DNA of 64,000 bases from Prillingera fragicola (Eukaryota > Basidiomycota > Tremellomycetes > Trichosporonales > Trichosporonaceae): contig BEDY01000001.1 in assembly GCA_002335605.1 (NCBI GenBank), positions 558,001 to 622,000 on the forward strand, in the 5' to 3' direction. The notes under the pieces were generated by a model. That model worked only from the letters and a program-made list of their open reading frames with translations, was not told the origin of the DNA and made no database searches. The translations under genes and the position numbers were made by a program. Position 1 is the first letter of the stretch. Each line of letters opens with the position of its first letter. Below, in pieces: positions 46,266 to 57,262 of this stretch.

Positions 46266-49191
46266 ATGGAATCAAGCCCCTCGGTCTTGTCGCCGCCTCC
46301 TACCCAGCAGGCCTATTACCAATCCCAGCTCGACTTCTTCTCCCTCGCAGGCCTCAACGGAAACACTCCGTCTGGTGACTTTGAATCACCACAAGCTACC
46401 GCAGGTGGCGAGATATCTTCAAACCACCACCACCATACACCTGGCTCGTCCCACGGCTACGAACACCGCGACCACGACGGCTTTAACGGCAACTACTCGC
46501 GCAGTATCCACGAGGGAGATAGCCCCTTGGACGACCCGTCGCCTATCAACCTCGACATCGGTCGCCCTCCGAGTGGTCCCGGCAAGAGTCGTCGCGCGGC
46601 GTCTTCCCACCCTCAAACCCATTCGCGCACACACAGCCGCCACTCGAACGTAGCCGAGCAGTCGGCTAGGCCTACTCGAGGCAGTCCCATGGAAGTCGAT
46701 CACCATGCGTCGTCGGGGGCGCCTTCGGGGTCCCACAGTGGCACAGATGGTGGCGACCAACAGCAGCGGGGCACGGTTGACCTCATGAACATGGACATGG
46801 CCGCTTTTGACGCAATGCAGGCCGGCTTGCTACAGCATCAGGTTGGTACGGACACTGTGACGCAAGTACTGACATACGAAGCTCGAGTCAATCCACATGC
46901 AGTCGCCATTCGTCTCGGCAACAAATCCGACGTCCCCCTATGGCCAGATGGCCCAGATGTTTCTCACTTCACCACCGGGTCAGTCACTCAACGCCGATGG
47001 TTCGCACAGCGCTCCAGCTTCGCACGACGGCCGCGGCGGCCACCGCAAGTTTAGCCAAACTAACATGCTCGCAGGTGTTCTCACGCCCGGTAAGTTGGAT
47101 GCCCGTGGTTCCGAATTGCGGTTCGCTTACGATTGGCAGGTCCCAGTGGCGAGATGCAGCCCGAGGTTCGCATGGACCTCATGAGCCCAATGCAGCTGGA
47201 AATGTTTGCTCGTGGCGAGTTTATGGAGGGCATGGACAACGTGCGTACAACTTCGGCGCGTCTACACTATATCTAACAAACCATAGTTCAACCAGGTTCC
47301 TCTCTTGTCACCTGCATTGTCACAGCAGGTTCCGTCCAACTATGGATCGCCTGTTGCGCAGGTTGCATTCAACGCGAATGCCCAAAACTCGCAGGCCTCG
47401 CACGCCAACCAGCAGGTGCTCGAGCAGTTGCAATACCAGCAGCGCCAGTTCCAGGAACAGCTCCAGCTCTTGCAAGAACAGCAGCGCCAGCTTCAAGCGA
47501 CAGCCGCTGCGGTGGCTGCGGCGTCAGGCTCACCCTACCTGGCGCCGGCCAGCAACAACCGCAATGCCATTACCCAGGGCGGTCTCAGCGCGCCCCAATC
47601 GGCTCACTCCCAAGGGACAATGAGCACACCGTCACCCGGCAGTTACTTTTCGCCTTTGACGTCGCCGGCACTGGAGCCCGCAGTCAGTCGCAGTGCGCAC
47701 CTCCGTGCCGCGGCCGCCCACCTGTCGCCGGCAATGCACAGCCAGCAGCAGCGCCAACCGACGAGCATGCCGGCTCTGTCGTCACCTGCACTCAACCCCG
47801 TTGGCTCATCGGGTGGTGCCCAGCAGACATTGTCACCGGCTCTTGGACCGCAGCATGTTGACGGCGCCGACCCCGAGTACCTGCATGCTTTCCAGGGCAT
47901 GCTTGACGGCGCCTCGAGCCAGATGAACGAGCCCCTCAGCTCGCCTATTGTCTCCCCGGGTGTTAGCCACAGCGCATCCGGCCCTCATCGTGGCTCGCTA
48001 CCGCTAAAGTCGCGCCCTTCGCCAATGATGAAGCCCACCACGCACCGGTCTCATGCCCGCCAGGCTTCTACCTCTGTGCCTACCTCCCCCATGTCATTCA
48101 AGACAGCATCCGGCCAGGGTTACCTGCCGCCTGCTGCCATTGACCAGCGCGGGGTGCAGCAACAGCAGCAGCAGCACCTCCAGCACCACAATGTCAGCGC
48201 GTCGTCGACTCCTTCGCCGGTCGACCTGCAGTCTATCATGCCGCCGCCTCCGGTACCGGCGCAGGGAGCTCGACCCAAGAGCCTGATGCCCATGACCCCG
48301 GCTACGCTTATGAATCTCGGCAAAGCTGCCGAGGCCGAGGCATCAAAGCCGGAGACAAGACGCGACGCGCCTGCCGCGCCACCAGTGCGCGCCGCCGCCA
48401 AAAAGGCGACAGCCAACATTGCGCCTGCAACCACACCTGCACCCAAGCGCGGCAGCCGGCTCGTCCCTTCTGGTGGCGCCGCTGCCACAAAGCGCGCCCT
48501 CGCCATCAGGCCACCGGGTGGCGTGGGTGTTCGCGCCGCGACAAAAGGAGCAGCAGCAGCGGCCGCTGCCAGCGCCAGTGGAGAGCCCGAAACACGACGG
48601 ACCTCCCACAAGGCTGCTGAACAGAAGCGTCGTGACTCGCTCAAGGCCGGCTTTGACGAGTTGCGTCTGCTGCTCCCTCCCATCAACACTGAGGCTCTCG
48701 ACCCCGAGTCTGGAGAGCCTATTCCTGGATCGTCTGCACCGCGCTTGTTACCCAAGTCGTCGCTTGTTCCGGACGACAACCCTAACCGCGGTGTGTCCAA
48801 GGTCGCGCTCCTAAAGTTTTCCAACGAGTACATTGTGCGCCTTCACTCCAAGGTCGAGAAGCGCGACTGCTACGTCGACAAGCTGCGGGACGAGATCCGG
48901 CGCCTGCGCGGCCTCGGCGACCCCGCCCTCGCCGACGAGGAGGTGCGCGGTGACGAGGGCGAGGATTTGTTAGACATGGACATGCTCGAGGGCGAGGAGG
49001 ACGATCTGGGCTCTGACGAAGAGGACGACGAGGGCGACGACGACGAGGCAGACGACATGGACGTTGACACCTCTTCGTCTGGCCGCCGCTTAGCGGCCAA
49101 GGTCTCCAAGAGCCCTGCGCTGGGACCGAAACGCACGTCGACTCGTGGCGGCGGTGCGATCAAGGCTGGTCGCCGCGTCAGTATCGACTAG
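46266..49191 (+). CDS. bHLH transcription factor, large and Gln-rich
   Basis: 929 residues in four exons (46266-46841, 46882-47089, 47140-47240, 47287-49191). About 600 residues of disordered N-terminus are rich in Ser, Pro and Gln with His runs, a coiled segment QQRQFQEQLQLLQEQQRQLQ, and an Ala-rich part. The bHLH at the C-terminus starts RRTSHKAAEQKRRDSLKAGFDELRLLLPP; the basic region (H, E, R) fits E-box CANNTG binding. The loop is long (about 40 residues) before VSKVALLKFSNEYIVRL, and a coiled helix RDCYVDKLRDEIRRLR follows. The end has an acidic cluster then a Lys-rich tail. It resembles fungal Ino4/Esc1/Pho4-group factors, but subclass is uncertain. Confidence 0.82.
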
Positions 49192-49650
49192 GTGCAGAAA
49201 CATAGACTGAGGGAGGGAATAGAAGGGAACGACCGGTATAAAATAATCCACGCTGTTTAACGGGATGAAGAGGTTAGAGATCGGACACTAGATGTAGTTT
49301 TAGAGATCAGCGCTGGGATGCATGTACGAGAAGCTGCCAATGTCGCACACCGTGCTGTTGCAGTGTTTGCTGTGTGTGGTCTGACTCGGTGAGCTGTGCG
49401 GCCTCGGTGCCGGGCGGACTGGTACGCCCAGGGACGACTGTACATGACCCGGCCTTGATTGACCCGGCCTTCGCCGCATGCCACTCGAGTGCTCCTCGCG
49501 TCATCGGCAAAAGTTAGTCGAGTCTAGTTGCTGCTGCAAACTCGACACTCGTTGACTCGGCCCACTGTATTGAACAAACATAATAACGAACATTCACTGT
49601 CCTTCCTTCACACTCCTTGATCTATTCCATCAAACCCCAGTCCAGCCGCA
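49192..49650. promoter_or_regulatory. Intergenic region (bHLH 3' end / GNAT promoter)
   Basis: 459 bp. A TATAAAATAA element lies near 49238. A pair of direct repeats of CCCGGCCTT(G/C)(A/G) occurs near 49450 and 49465. No gene. Confidence 0.35.
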
Positions 49651-50596
49651 ATGCCCACCATCCACCGCCTCGGACCGGACGCAACCGCGGCCCAACTCGA
49701 CGCCACGACACGCACACTCGAGTACGCGTTCGACGACCACGTCACGCGCGCACTCATGGGCAGCGTCGAGGGGCTGCCGTTTGCACGGTTCCGGTCGTCT
49801 GTCGTCACGTCGGCGCTCGACTTGGAGTGCTGGGTCGCGTCCCTCGAGGGCGTGGTCGAGGGCGGGCCTGCGCCCGTGGATGGGATCGGGCGCGTGGATG
49901 GGATGATGCTCGTTAAGCAGCCTGGGGTTGAGCATGGCAAGTCGTTAGTACCTCCTCGGATCCTTGGGTGTGCCAGGCAGGTGGAGACAGCGTGCAGGAG
50001 GCATGAGGGCGAGATTGGATTGCACAAGTGCCTGTTCTCGCCCGTTTGGCTGGTCTGACTGATCTCCACTGCGTCTAGCACACGATACGATCTCGAAAGC
50101 TAACGCCCGCAGTCCCAACGCCAAAGGCCCTCACAGCGAGCCACCAGCGCGGCTCGCCGCGACCGAGCCAGGGCTCACCCAGGCTGCTGCCGAGGTACGT
50201 CTCCTCGCCCCTCGGCACTCTCCCGGCCAGAGCTGACAAGCCCAGATCATGCAGACCTTTGACTACCTCGAGGAGCTCGCCTTTGGCCCCACGCGCGTCA
50301 CCAACACGTACTATGTCAGCCACCTCGCTATCGGGCCCTGGGCGCAGCGCCGGGGACTCGGCAGCTTCATGCTGCGGCACGTCATGGCGCGCGCTGCAAA
50401 GGAGGGATTCCCTGTCACGCTGCTTACTTTTACCCAGGACAAGGTTGGTGTGAAGAAGAAGAAGAGGAGAGCTGACTCTCAGGTGGACATTTACGAGAAG
50501 ATTGGATTCCATGTGCGTGGCGAGTGCGAGAGTGTGCTCAATGGCACGCCTGTGCACTGGTGGGCTATGAGTACCGAGCCTGGGCCGACAAACTAG
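49651..50596 (+). CDS. GNAT-family N-acetyltransferase
   Basis: Roughly 225 residues. It begins MPTIHRLGPDATAAQLDATTRTLEYAF, and the acetyl-CoA binding motif A is VSHLAIGPWAQRRGLGSFML (QxxGxG/A type), then motif B around DIYEKIGFHVRGECE. Fold and motif mark a GNAT domain; the acceptor substrate is unknown. Four or so exons: the donor after exon 1 is uncertain (GTCGTT at about 49941 versus GTACCT at about 49948), exon 2 is about 50113-50194, exon 3 begins at ATCATGCAG, and the last intron is GTTGGTG..CTCAG of about 39 nt inside TQDK/VDIYEK. The first intron, about 170 nt, is long for this genome. Confidence 0.75.
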
Positions 50597-50737
50597 ATTA
50601 TCTAATAGAGCTTGCTTGGTGGCACGTTATAAACCTGCCTCTACACGGTTGGGTATGGGCCGTATGAATGCATATGATCGGTGGGGTCTATGTCTATGGC
50701 GTGACGATGCCGGCGTGATGGGTGCCAAACAAATGCG

Positions 50738-51673
50738 TTACTTGCCGAGACGCTTGCGCTGAGAGCGCGTGGCCTTTCTCCGCTTCTTGTACTTGTGCTT
50801 GCTGATCTTCTTTTTGCGCTTGCGCTTGACAGAGTCGAGCTCGACGACAATGTCCTCGGCAGCAGCCTCGGTCGAGGGCCGAGCCTCTAGGCGTGCCAGC
50901 AGGCCGTCGAGGCCGGCAAGAGCGTCGTCAATGCTAGCACGCTCAGCGGCAGCAGTGGCGTTGACAGAAGCAGGCGAGGGGGGAGCAGCGGCGGCACCGA
51001 GACGGGCAAGGGCAGCGTCCCAGACAGAGTTGGCAGCGTCAGAGTTCGCAGTCGCAGCAGCCTCGAGGCGCTGGCTGAGGAGCAAGTCGGCGTCAAGGTC
51101 CAGAGCACGCATACTGGTCATGGTACCCAAGGCGGGGGCGCCGAGGTGCTCCACGAGCGCGGGGTGGGAGAAGGCGCGCGAGACGCCGAGGTGCTCGGCA
51201 AGGGCCGACACTGGCGCGTCCTTGGGAAGAGCTTCGGCGGGACTGGGCTTCGCAGGACGCTCAAACAGTGGTCCAGATCCAGCAGGGTTGTTCTCAGGCG
51301 AGAGGTAACCCTTGGTGCCAATGTGAACAGGGAGGGGCATGTGAGGGGGCGTAAACGAAAGATGCAGTCCGGCCTGGAAGGGATAAAGAACGACGGGCCT
51401 GAACGAGTAGGCGGTGGAAGGGGCGGCCGACGACGAGATGAGGTCGGCAGCGCTCACGAGGGACGCGCGACGCACGCGGCGACCACGGGTAGGTGCAGCG
51501 GTGGCAACGGGGGCGGCGGCTGTCTTATCCTTGCGCGGCGAAAGCTGAGCACGGAGACGGACAGGGCGGGTGCGGCCGCGGGTCGCCGCCTTGGAGGCGG
51601 GTGCCGAGGTCTCTGCGAGAGACGACGCTCCTGCGCGAGGGTGGAGAGACGAGTATAGCCTCCTCCAAATCAT
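50738..51673 (-). CDS. COX24: Mitochondrial ribosomal small-subunit protein mS38 / COX24-like
   Basis: Single exon, 311 residues. The C-terminal 30 residues, KRKRKKKISKHKYKKRRK...SQRKRLGK, are the very basic AURKAIP1/COX24 domain (DUF1713) that in yeast is needed for COX1 mRNA processing/translation and forms mS38 of the small mitoribosomal subunit. The N-terminus MIWRRLYSSLHPRAG is a presequence-like, Arg-rich, acid-free stretch. The middle, Ala/Pro-rich, is poorly conserved. The start at 51673 is chosen because upstream in-frame codons at the 5' edge of the open frame include only a GTG; MIW is the first ATG. It is 217 bp head to head with TRM8. Confidence 0.85.
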   Translation of the reverse strand: MIWRRLYSSLHPRAGASSLAETSAPASKAATRGRTRPVRLRAQLSPRKDKTAAAPVATAAPTRGRRVRRASLVSAADLISSSAAPSTAYSFRPVVLYPFQAGLHLSFTPPHMPLPVHIGTKGYLSPENNPAGSGPLFERPAKPSPAEALPKDAPVSALAEHLGVSRAFSHPALVEHLGAPALGTMTSMRALDLDADLLLSQRLEAAATANSDAANSVWDAALARLGAAAAPPSPASVNATAAAERASIDDALAGLDGLLARLEARPSTEAAAEDIVVELDSVKRKRKKKISKHKYKKRRKATRSQRKRLGK

Positions 51674-51890
51674 GATGGAAAGCGAGTGTGAAGGAGTGGA
51701 AGGACGGTGGCGGGACTGTTCAACCTCAAGCACAAAGGAACATGGTCTCTCTTTGCGCCCCTCGTTGTGCCTCCGGTTTCGCCCATTTGTGGCGACACGT
51801 GGTTTTTGTCACGTGACTAGAATTGACAGTCGAGATTTCGAGATGTTGGTCAATCTACGGCATATTGACTGCAAGTCGATCCACATAGTC
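51674..51890. promoter_or_regulatory. Shared divergent promoter (COX24 / TRM8)
   Basis: 217 bp, including a GTCACGTGAC palindrome centred near 51812. CACGTG cores bind Cbf1-type bHLH factors in fungi. Confidence 0.5.
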
Positions 51891-52817
51891 ATGTCCAAGC
51901 GCGCGCACGAAGTCATGGCCGAACCCGGGCCCTCAGACGCACCAATGCTCCTCCGTGAGCCCCAGGTGAGCTCACAACCCCTCAACCAACCGCTAATCTC
52001 CAGAAACGCTTCTACCGTCAGCGTGCTCACGCCAACGTCTTTGTTGACCATGACCTCGACTAGTACGTCCGCGCCCACGAGCTCGTGTACTGACTGTCCA
52101 GCCCCGCATGTCCCGAAAAGATGGACTGGTCGATCCACTACCCGGCCTACTTTCCTCCGAAGGATGGCGCTGCCGCCAAGCAGGTCGAGTGGGCCGACGT
52201 TGGATGCGGCTTTGGTGGTCTCCTCATGTCGCTTGCCCCCCAGTTCCCCGACACTCTGATGTTGGGAATGGAGATCCGTGTCTCGGTCACCGACTATGTT
52301 GCCGACCGTATCGCCCACGCCCGCCAGTCCAACGAAATTCTCCCCGCCGACGACCCCGAGCGCAAGCCCGGCTGTTTCCAGAACGTCTCGGTCATTCGTG
52401 CCAACTCGATGAAGCACATGCCCAACTTCTTCGCCAAGGGTCAGCTCTCCAAGATCTTCTTCCTGTTCCCCGACCCCCATTTCAAGACCCGCAAGCAGAA
52501 GGCCCGCATTATTACAACCCCTCTTGTCGCCGAGTACGCCTACATCCTCCGCCCTGGCGGCATTCTCTACACTGTCACCGACGTCAAGGGTGCGTCGTCT
52601 TTGTTGTGGACAGAGCTAACTTTCAGACTTGCACGAGTGGATGGACATGCATCTCCAGAAACACCCTCTGTTTGAGTACATTCCCACGGCTGAGCTCCAG
52701 AACGACCCTATCCTCCTCGCGGCCAAGACCGCCACTGAGGAGGGCCGCAAGGTCGAGCGTAACGGCGGCGACAAATGGGTCGCATGCTTCAGGCGTCTGC
52801 CCGATCCCGAGGAGTAA
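51891..52817 (+). CDS. TRM8: tRNA (guanine-N7)-methyltransferase catalytic subunit TRM8
   Basis: About 269 residues, four exons, start MSKRAHEVMAEPG. SAM-binding motif reads EWADVGCGFGGLLMSLA, followed by GMEIRVSVTDYV (motif II), and the signature FFLFPDPHFKTRKQKARIITT. The last part is TRM8 family, ending FRRLPDPEE. It makes m7G46 in tRNA with TRM82. Introns are 38 nt (GTGAGC...CCAG after REPQ), 39 nt (GTACGT...CCAG after DLDY) and about 38 nt (GTGCGT...TTCAG). Exon 2 has HANVFVDHDLDYP, typical of the N-terminus of the family. Yeast Trm8 is 286 residues. Confidence 0.93.
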
Positions 52818-54212
52818 AGAGCTGGCGAGTTGTTGGAGGGGAGGGTGACTGCATGTATGATTACGCTCACGGATACGGTCGAATTTCACGACTCGGGAGC
52901 GCCATACTGAACACTGACGCGTTCAACTCTGGCACAGATCCAATCTGGTTCCCAGGCGGACCTGTTCAGATGGCATTGGTCGTTGCAGTGGGTGCCAGCC
53001 ACCGCATCGGCCTCTGTTTCACCGATGAGCACTGCATTCGCTCCCACGCCCGTTTCTGACAGTCGAGAGTGAGGCGATAGGAAGACGTCGGAGTTCACAT
53101 GGCCGTTAATGTACCGATAGAGGCACCCGCTACGACCGTCAAGGATTATGTGGACTGTGGACTTGAGGTCTTGGCACTCACCTGACTGTTCATGACGATG
53201 GAATGGAGATCCTTGGGTGGCGGGTACAGAAGACTTATGTTGGATTCCATGACTAATTAGTCCTGAGCCCCACGCCAATGCTTCTATTTGGTCTTCGGTA
53301 CATGGGCACACCAGCGACGGTGACAGGCAGTGAGGGGGACATGACAGCGCTCAGGCGCAAATCGTTCAGTGGCATGCGGCCTCATGTACCTGTCTCAGCT
53401 CAGGCTGTCGCCCAGGAGTCCCATTGCCACCTCCGTTCCCCGACAAGAACATGGTTTTTGGGTCAGGCTACCCTGGCCCAGAACCGAACGTGACCAGTTC
53501 ATGTCTGGTGCCTACATCTATTCCGCCAATAGCAAAGACGAGAGGAGAGGTGGCGCAAAGCACGGTATGCGTGTGCACGCTTCCAGCGCCTGGCTACTCG
53601 GTGACCGCGGGAGGCTGGGCTAACCAGCACACGGGTCAAAATGGCGGGGGTTGCTGGTCCGTGCCCGGAGCGGGTCAGAGGTCGAGAGGAGAGGCGCCAA
53701 AAAGAGTGAACACAAGGACCGAGCGTGTGGCGTTTTTATTTCTGCGATTTTGACTCTGCATCCAGCGCCGCCAGGCAGCCAGTTGACGTCGGAGCTGCCG
53801 GCAGTGGCATGCCATGCACCCTCGTCCCTCCCTTCCCCGCCCGTTCGTCACCTGTAACAAGGTCCATGGTCTGGTGGTCGTCTGTCGACCATCCTTCCAG
53901 CCCCTGCTGCCTGCGCCGCCGCTGCTGAGCCGACCCAGGCACGACCACTTGAGATGCTTGATCTGTGTGGGTCATGGGAGAAGAGATACACAGACGAACC
54001 GAAGGACTGATATACCGGCTAGGATCTTGGAGTTGACATCTTCCTCTCACCTCATCGGTCCTCCTCCTCATCGCACTACAGGCGATCCTAAACACTCACT
54101 CACTGTCCACTCTACCTCCCTCACCTCTTGCCCAACATTCACTCCTTCGCGCTGCAGGGGACCATTGCGTTCACGGTGAGCAACCTCAACTAAACATCAG
54201 CAGCATCAGCTG
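52818..54212. other. Gene-poor stretch without supported gene
   Basis: 1.4 kb. On the minus strand near 52900-53450 short pieces look weakly coding but lack a convincing start or splice chain. The rest has no coding signal. It opens the accessory block that extends to about 57,600. Confidence 0.4.
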
Positions 54213-54542
54213 ATGCCAGTGCAGGATCTCGTGTTCGTGGTCGGCACGCACATTAACGATCCCGAGTGGAAGTACCTCCACAAGTCGATCATCAAGTACA
54301 TGTCCAGCAATGGCTGTGAGTGGCCGGACACTGACCTCAAGCACCCCCTTCTAACTCGTCCAGTCTACTTCCAGGAAGTCGTCGCCAACCTCTCTTGGCG
54401 CCCGTCGAGGTTGCCTCCTCCCTCCCCACACCGGCCATACACTGAAGTCCACGTTGTGACGTTTACAGACGTAGCGTTGTCGATCCAGGACGACCTGCGC
54501 TCCATAATCCTGCGCGAGGCAACCCCCAAGCGATCATTGTGA
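54213..54542 (+). CDS. Small unknown protein, member A of a local paralog family
   Basis: I do not recognise it. Model: exons 54213-54315 and 54364-54542 with a 48-nt intron (GTGAGT, CTAAC branch, CCAG), giving 93 residues. The core reads LVFVVGTHINDPEW, LHKSIIKYMSSNG, then FYFQEVV, a Pro-rich stretch, TEVHVVTF and LRSIIL. The 29-residue block up to the intron lines up without gaps with those of the genes at 55507 and 57263, Trp at position 14, and the intron has the same position and phase 1 as in 55507. An acceptor-like GTGCAG just before GATCTC suggests an upstream exon, so the start is uncertain; the Met at 54213 is the minimal one. The stop TGA overlaps a GTGAGT donor, so a third exon is possible. 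Confidence 0.45.
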   Translation: MPVQDLVFVVGTHINDPEWKYLHKSIIKYMSSNGCEWPDTDLKHPLLTRPVYFQEVVANLSWRPSRLPPPSPHRPYTEVHVVTFTDVALSIQDDLRSIILREATPKRSL

Positions 54543-55506
54543 GTGTCTCTAATCATCCGGGCGGCAAGCGGCAGTCTGATTGGCACAGTGTTGGCGTCCA
54601 CCACCGCGTCCTCTAGGGCGACGCCGCCTCCCCACGAGCCTCATCTCAGGATCGGCGCAGAAGAAGCCGGCGGCTCACACTTGCGTCTCGGGCATTGTTG
54701 CAATGTTGTACATGGTCCCCATACCCATCCGTAATGTCTCTGCCTATATTCTGTACTCTATGTAAAACAGCTCCTGTGATACTGTGACATGTTTTCCATA
54801 CTCCTTGGGTACATATGCAATGTTGATACTGTTACGTTCTCTGAGGTCTGGCCAGCCAATGAGGAGCAGGCGGCTCGTGCTGCCGAGCAACAAGCAGCTG
54901 GCCGCACAGATATGTCAAGGGGTCAGACTTGGTATTGGCGTCCGTGACCTCCTGGCCCAGATTGTGGAATGATCCCATCTTTGGGCCTTGGTCAGTGTGG
55001 CCGGTGGCCAGTGGCGGAGGTTGCGGGTGGCGGCGTAGGCACTGGGTGGCGTCCGGCGCGGTGTGTCAGATTCAAGCAACGTGCTCGAGAGCTCGACAGC
55101 ATATGGCATACAGGTGAAGGTTCGTGATGCTGCATCAAATTGAAGCGCACTATTGATGCGGTCGGGGGAGTAGGTTCCAAAGGCAGTCACTGAACACACT
55201 GCATCGCACAAGGAAGCTTTCATTGGGAATGGTTGCTAGTCGACTGTGGATAGTTCTGTTGGTGTGCATCTTCTCAGACCGCCCTGTGCAGTACCGCTGT
55301 GAACTCACGCACCAGTGCGAACACTCACTACGATCACTACTGGCACTGATAGCGTCAGGGCAGCTGGAAACCGTAGCGGCCTCGTGTCAATATAAAGGGA
55401 AACCCAGCGGCCAGAGGTCAAAGCACATTTGAGCATTCCCCTGGTAACTCACGGCCCGACTTGCCACCCTCGCTCATCGGCCTCGTCATTGCTCACTACT
55501 TGAAAC
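54543..55506. other. Gap between family members A and B
   Basis: 964 bp with only short open frames. No supported gene, though an A third exon could start near 54617. Confidence 0.35.
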
Positions 55507-55919
55507 ATGACTGACCAGCAGGCCCGACCTGCCTTGTTTATGGAATCTTCACATGTGGGTCTCCAGCCGCTACCGCCAGCCTTGTCTGGTGTCTGACGCT
55601 CTCAGTACAGTGTGATCCGGTTTGCTGGATATTTGAGTGACACCCAGTGGCTCTTGCTCAGAAAGGGGATGCACGCATATTTGGAAACTCGCAGGGGTGA
55701 GTTCCAGGGGTCGGGGGGGGTTGTTCCCACTTGACAATCGCACCAGTTCAAAATGCAACATGGATTTTCGCGTCCAAACCAGGTCGCACAAGCTTGCACT
55801 TCCTAGCATCCCACTGGGACGAGCAAATTGCAGACGACTTGGTGTATCTTGTGCGAGTTGTTCGGCAAGATCACCTCAAGATGGTTGAGACGTGCGTGTT
55901 GACCCGAGTGACAGGGTGA
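55507..55919 (+). CDS. Small unknown protein, member B of a local paralog family
   Basis: Unrecognised 103-residue protein in three exons (55507-55554, 55606-55696, 55747-55919). Exon 1 gives MTDQQARPALFMESSH. Exon 2 begins Y-SVIRFAGYLSDTQW...LRKGMHAYLETRR and ends at the same place and phase as in gene A. Exon 3 has TWIFASKPGRTSLHFLASHWDEQIADDL and ends LTRVTG. The introns have GTGGGT/GTGAGT donors, CTGAC branch for the first, and standard CAG ends. No signal peptide, no membrane segment. The small size, splice structure and divergent sequence suggest a fast-evolving, lineage-specific family. Confidence is from the frame being open across both joins and from the match to the other two genes. 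Confidence 0.55.
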
Positions 55920-56609
55920 ATGAACTGATGAAACAGCATCGTGGTCAAGCACCAACCACCGCCAGATGTTAAGCCTCGGCCTTCTTTCCAAGGGCAGGGG
56001 AGCTAAGGTGTGCCGTCTTTTGAAACGAACCAGAAGTTTTGTATTCAGCTTGTAACACCGTAAGGTACAGAAGCACGCGAAGGCTGTTGCGTTCAGGAAC
56101 TGGGTTGTGCTTCTTGTGTGACTGCCTGGCGGCATTCATCTTGTGGGGGGATGTGGGCCAGAGGTCCGTGCGCTTAACCCGGATTTGGTTCTAACATATC
56201 ACTCTGGTTGAAAAGCATCACTGCATCAGTTGTTGTCGTCTGGGTGAGGTTAAAGCACAGTTACTTTTAACGCGATTAATTGTCATTGTTGGGTTATTCC
56301 TTCAAGCGTCCCGCAGCTCACCCTTTCATATTGCTATTCAGTAAACAAAGGCATCATTTTTTAACCAAATACCCAAGCTCATTTTAGAGTGAATTTTGTT
56401 TAGCCAAACGTCATTCAACTTTTCAAGGCGGGACGCCTTTCGGCAACTGTGCTCACGAGTGTCCTTCATTATTTGAGCGGGGACGCGTTCCACTCCGCTG
56501 AACAGGTTATTAAGCTTATGGTCTCAGTAGTCGTTTTCCGTTTTTAAATGCCTGCACTGGTCATCGATGAACTTGTTAATGAAGGTGACAAACTTTGCTC
56601 AATTCTCGC
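55920..56609. other. AT-rich non-coding stretch
   Basis: 690 bp clearly richer in A/T than the rest of the window, especially 56,160-56,620 (runs such as TTTTTTAACC and ATTTTGTTTAGCC). No open gene. Could be decayed sequence of foreign or repeat origin. Confidence 0.45.
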
Positions 56610-56840
56610 ATGCTACCAACACCCGCCGTCTTTAAGATCAGCTTTATCAAAGTCGAGGATTTTGTTCACAATACGCCATCAGCGTTTAAGGTGTTCATTC
56701 GAGATGTCGTGGACTTGCCGACGAGCACCCGACTGGCATTACAGTACTCATATGCAGTGTGCGATTCTCTATGGGGTTTCAGGCCTAATGCCATAGAGAT
56801 ACAAGTAGAGAGACGCAGAAGGAAGGGTATTGGTAAATGA
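56610..56840 (+). CDS. Small open frame of unknown nature (possible fragment C)
   Basis: 76 codons from ATG at 56610, reading PAVFKISFIKVEDFVHNTPSAF then VFIRDVVDLPTSTRLALQYS, ending in a basic tail RRRRKGIGK. The composition looks protein-like and differs from the AT-rich flank. It does not share the Trp block of the neighbouring family. An alternative is that it is the last exon of a longer gene, since an AG acceptor precedes ATCAGC. It may also be a decayed remnant. Confidence 0.3.
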   Translation: MLPTPAVFKISFIKVEDFVHNTPSAFKVFIRDVVDLPTSTRLALQYSYAVCDSLWGFRPNAIEIQVERRRRKGIGK

Positions 56841-56880
56841 TTTTGCTGTCAAGTCACACACACGCCACAGTTGTTTGGAT

Positions 56881-57078
56881 TACAGATGCAGAGTGTGGCA
56901 CTCTTCTCGTTCGCACCCTGTACACTCACAAGCCATGAGTGTATTGCAAGGACAACAACAGACAAGTACAGCCATACAGATGCAGAGTGTGGCACTCTTC
57001 TCGTTCGCACCCTGTACACTCACAAGCCATGAGTGTATTGCAAGGACAACAACAGACAAGTACAGCCATACAGATGCA
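56881..57078. repeat. Perfect 94-bp tandem duplication (2.1 copies)
   Basis: The unit starts TACAGATGCAGAGTG and repeats at 56881 and 56975 without a mismatch I can see; a third partial copy begins at 57069. Perfect identity implies a very recent duplication. Because 94 is not divisible by three, any frame through it would shift. Confidence 0.9.
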
Positions 57079-57262
57079 CTCAACATGGTGCCTCTCACGA
57101 CATGGCAGCAGTAACACTTCTTCCCTCGCTGGGCACACTGAGTCTCCTCACTTCTGCCGGTCCTTCAGTCCCCGTCTCTCTGTTACTATTCATCACCACT
57201 GAAGGAATATGGTCTGCGCCATGACAGCAAGTCTCCACCTGCACGTTCCAGCTCACATCACA

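Noticed and set aside
52886..53450. Possible minus-strand spliced gene
   Set aside because: A 141-codon open frame and alternative pieces (e.g. MESNISLLYPPPKDLHSI) exist, but the long frame has no ATG and the possible introns are too short or lack branch sites. No coherent model.
54791..54960. Open frame MFSILLGYICN... near gene A
   Set aside because: Short, no splice support, and no family block; might be a chance frame.
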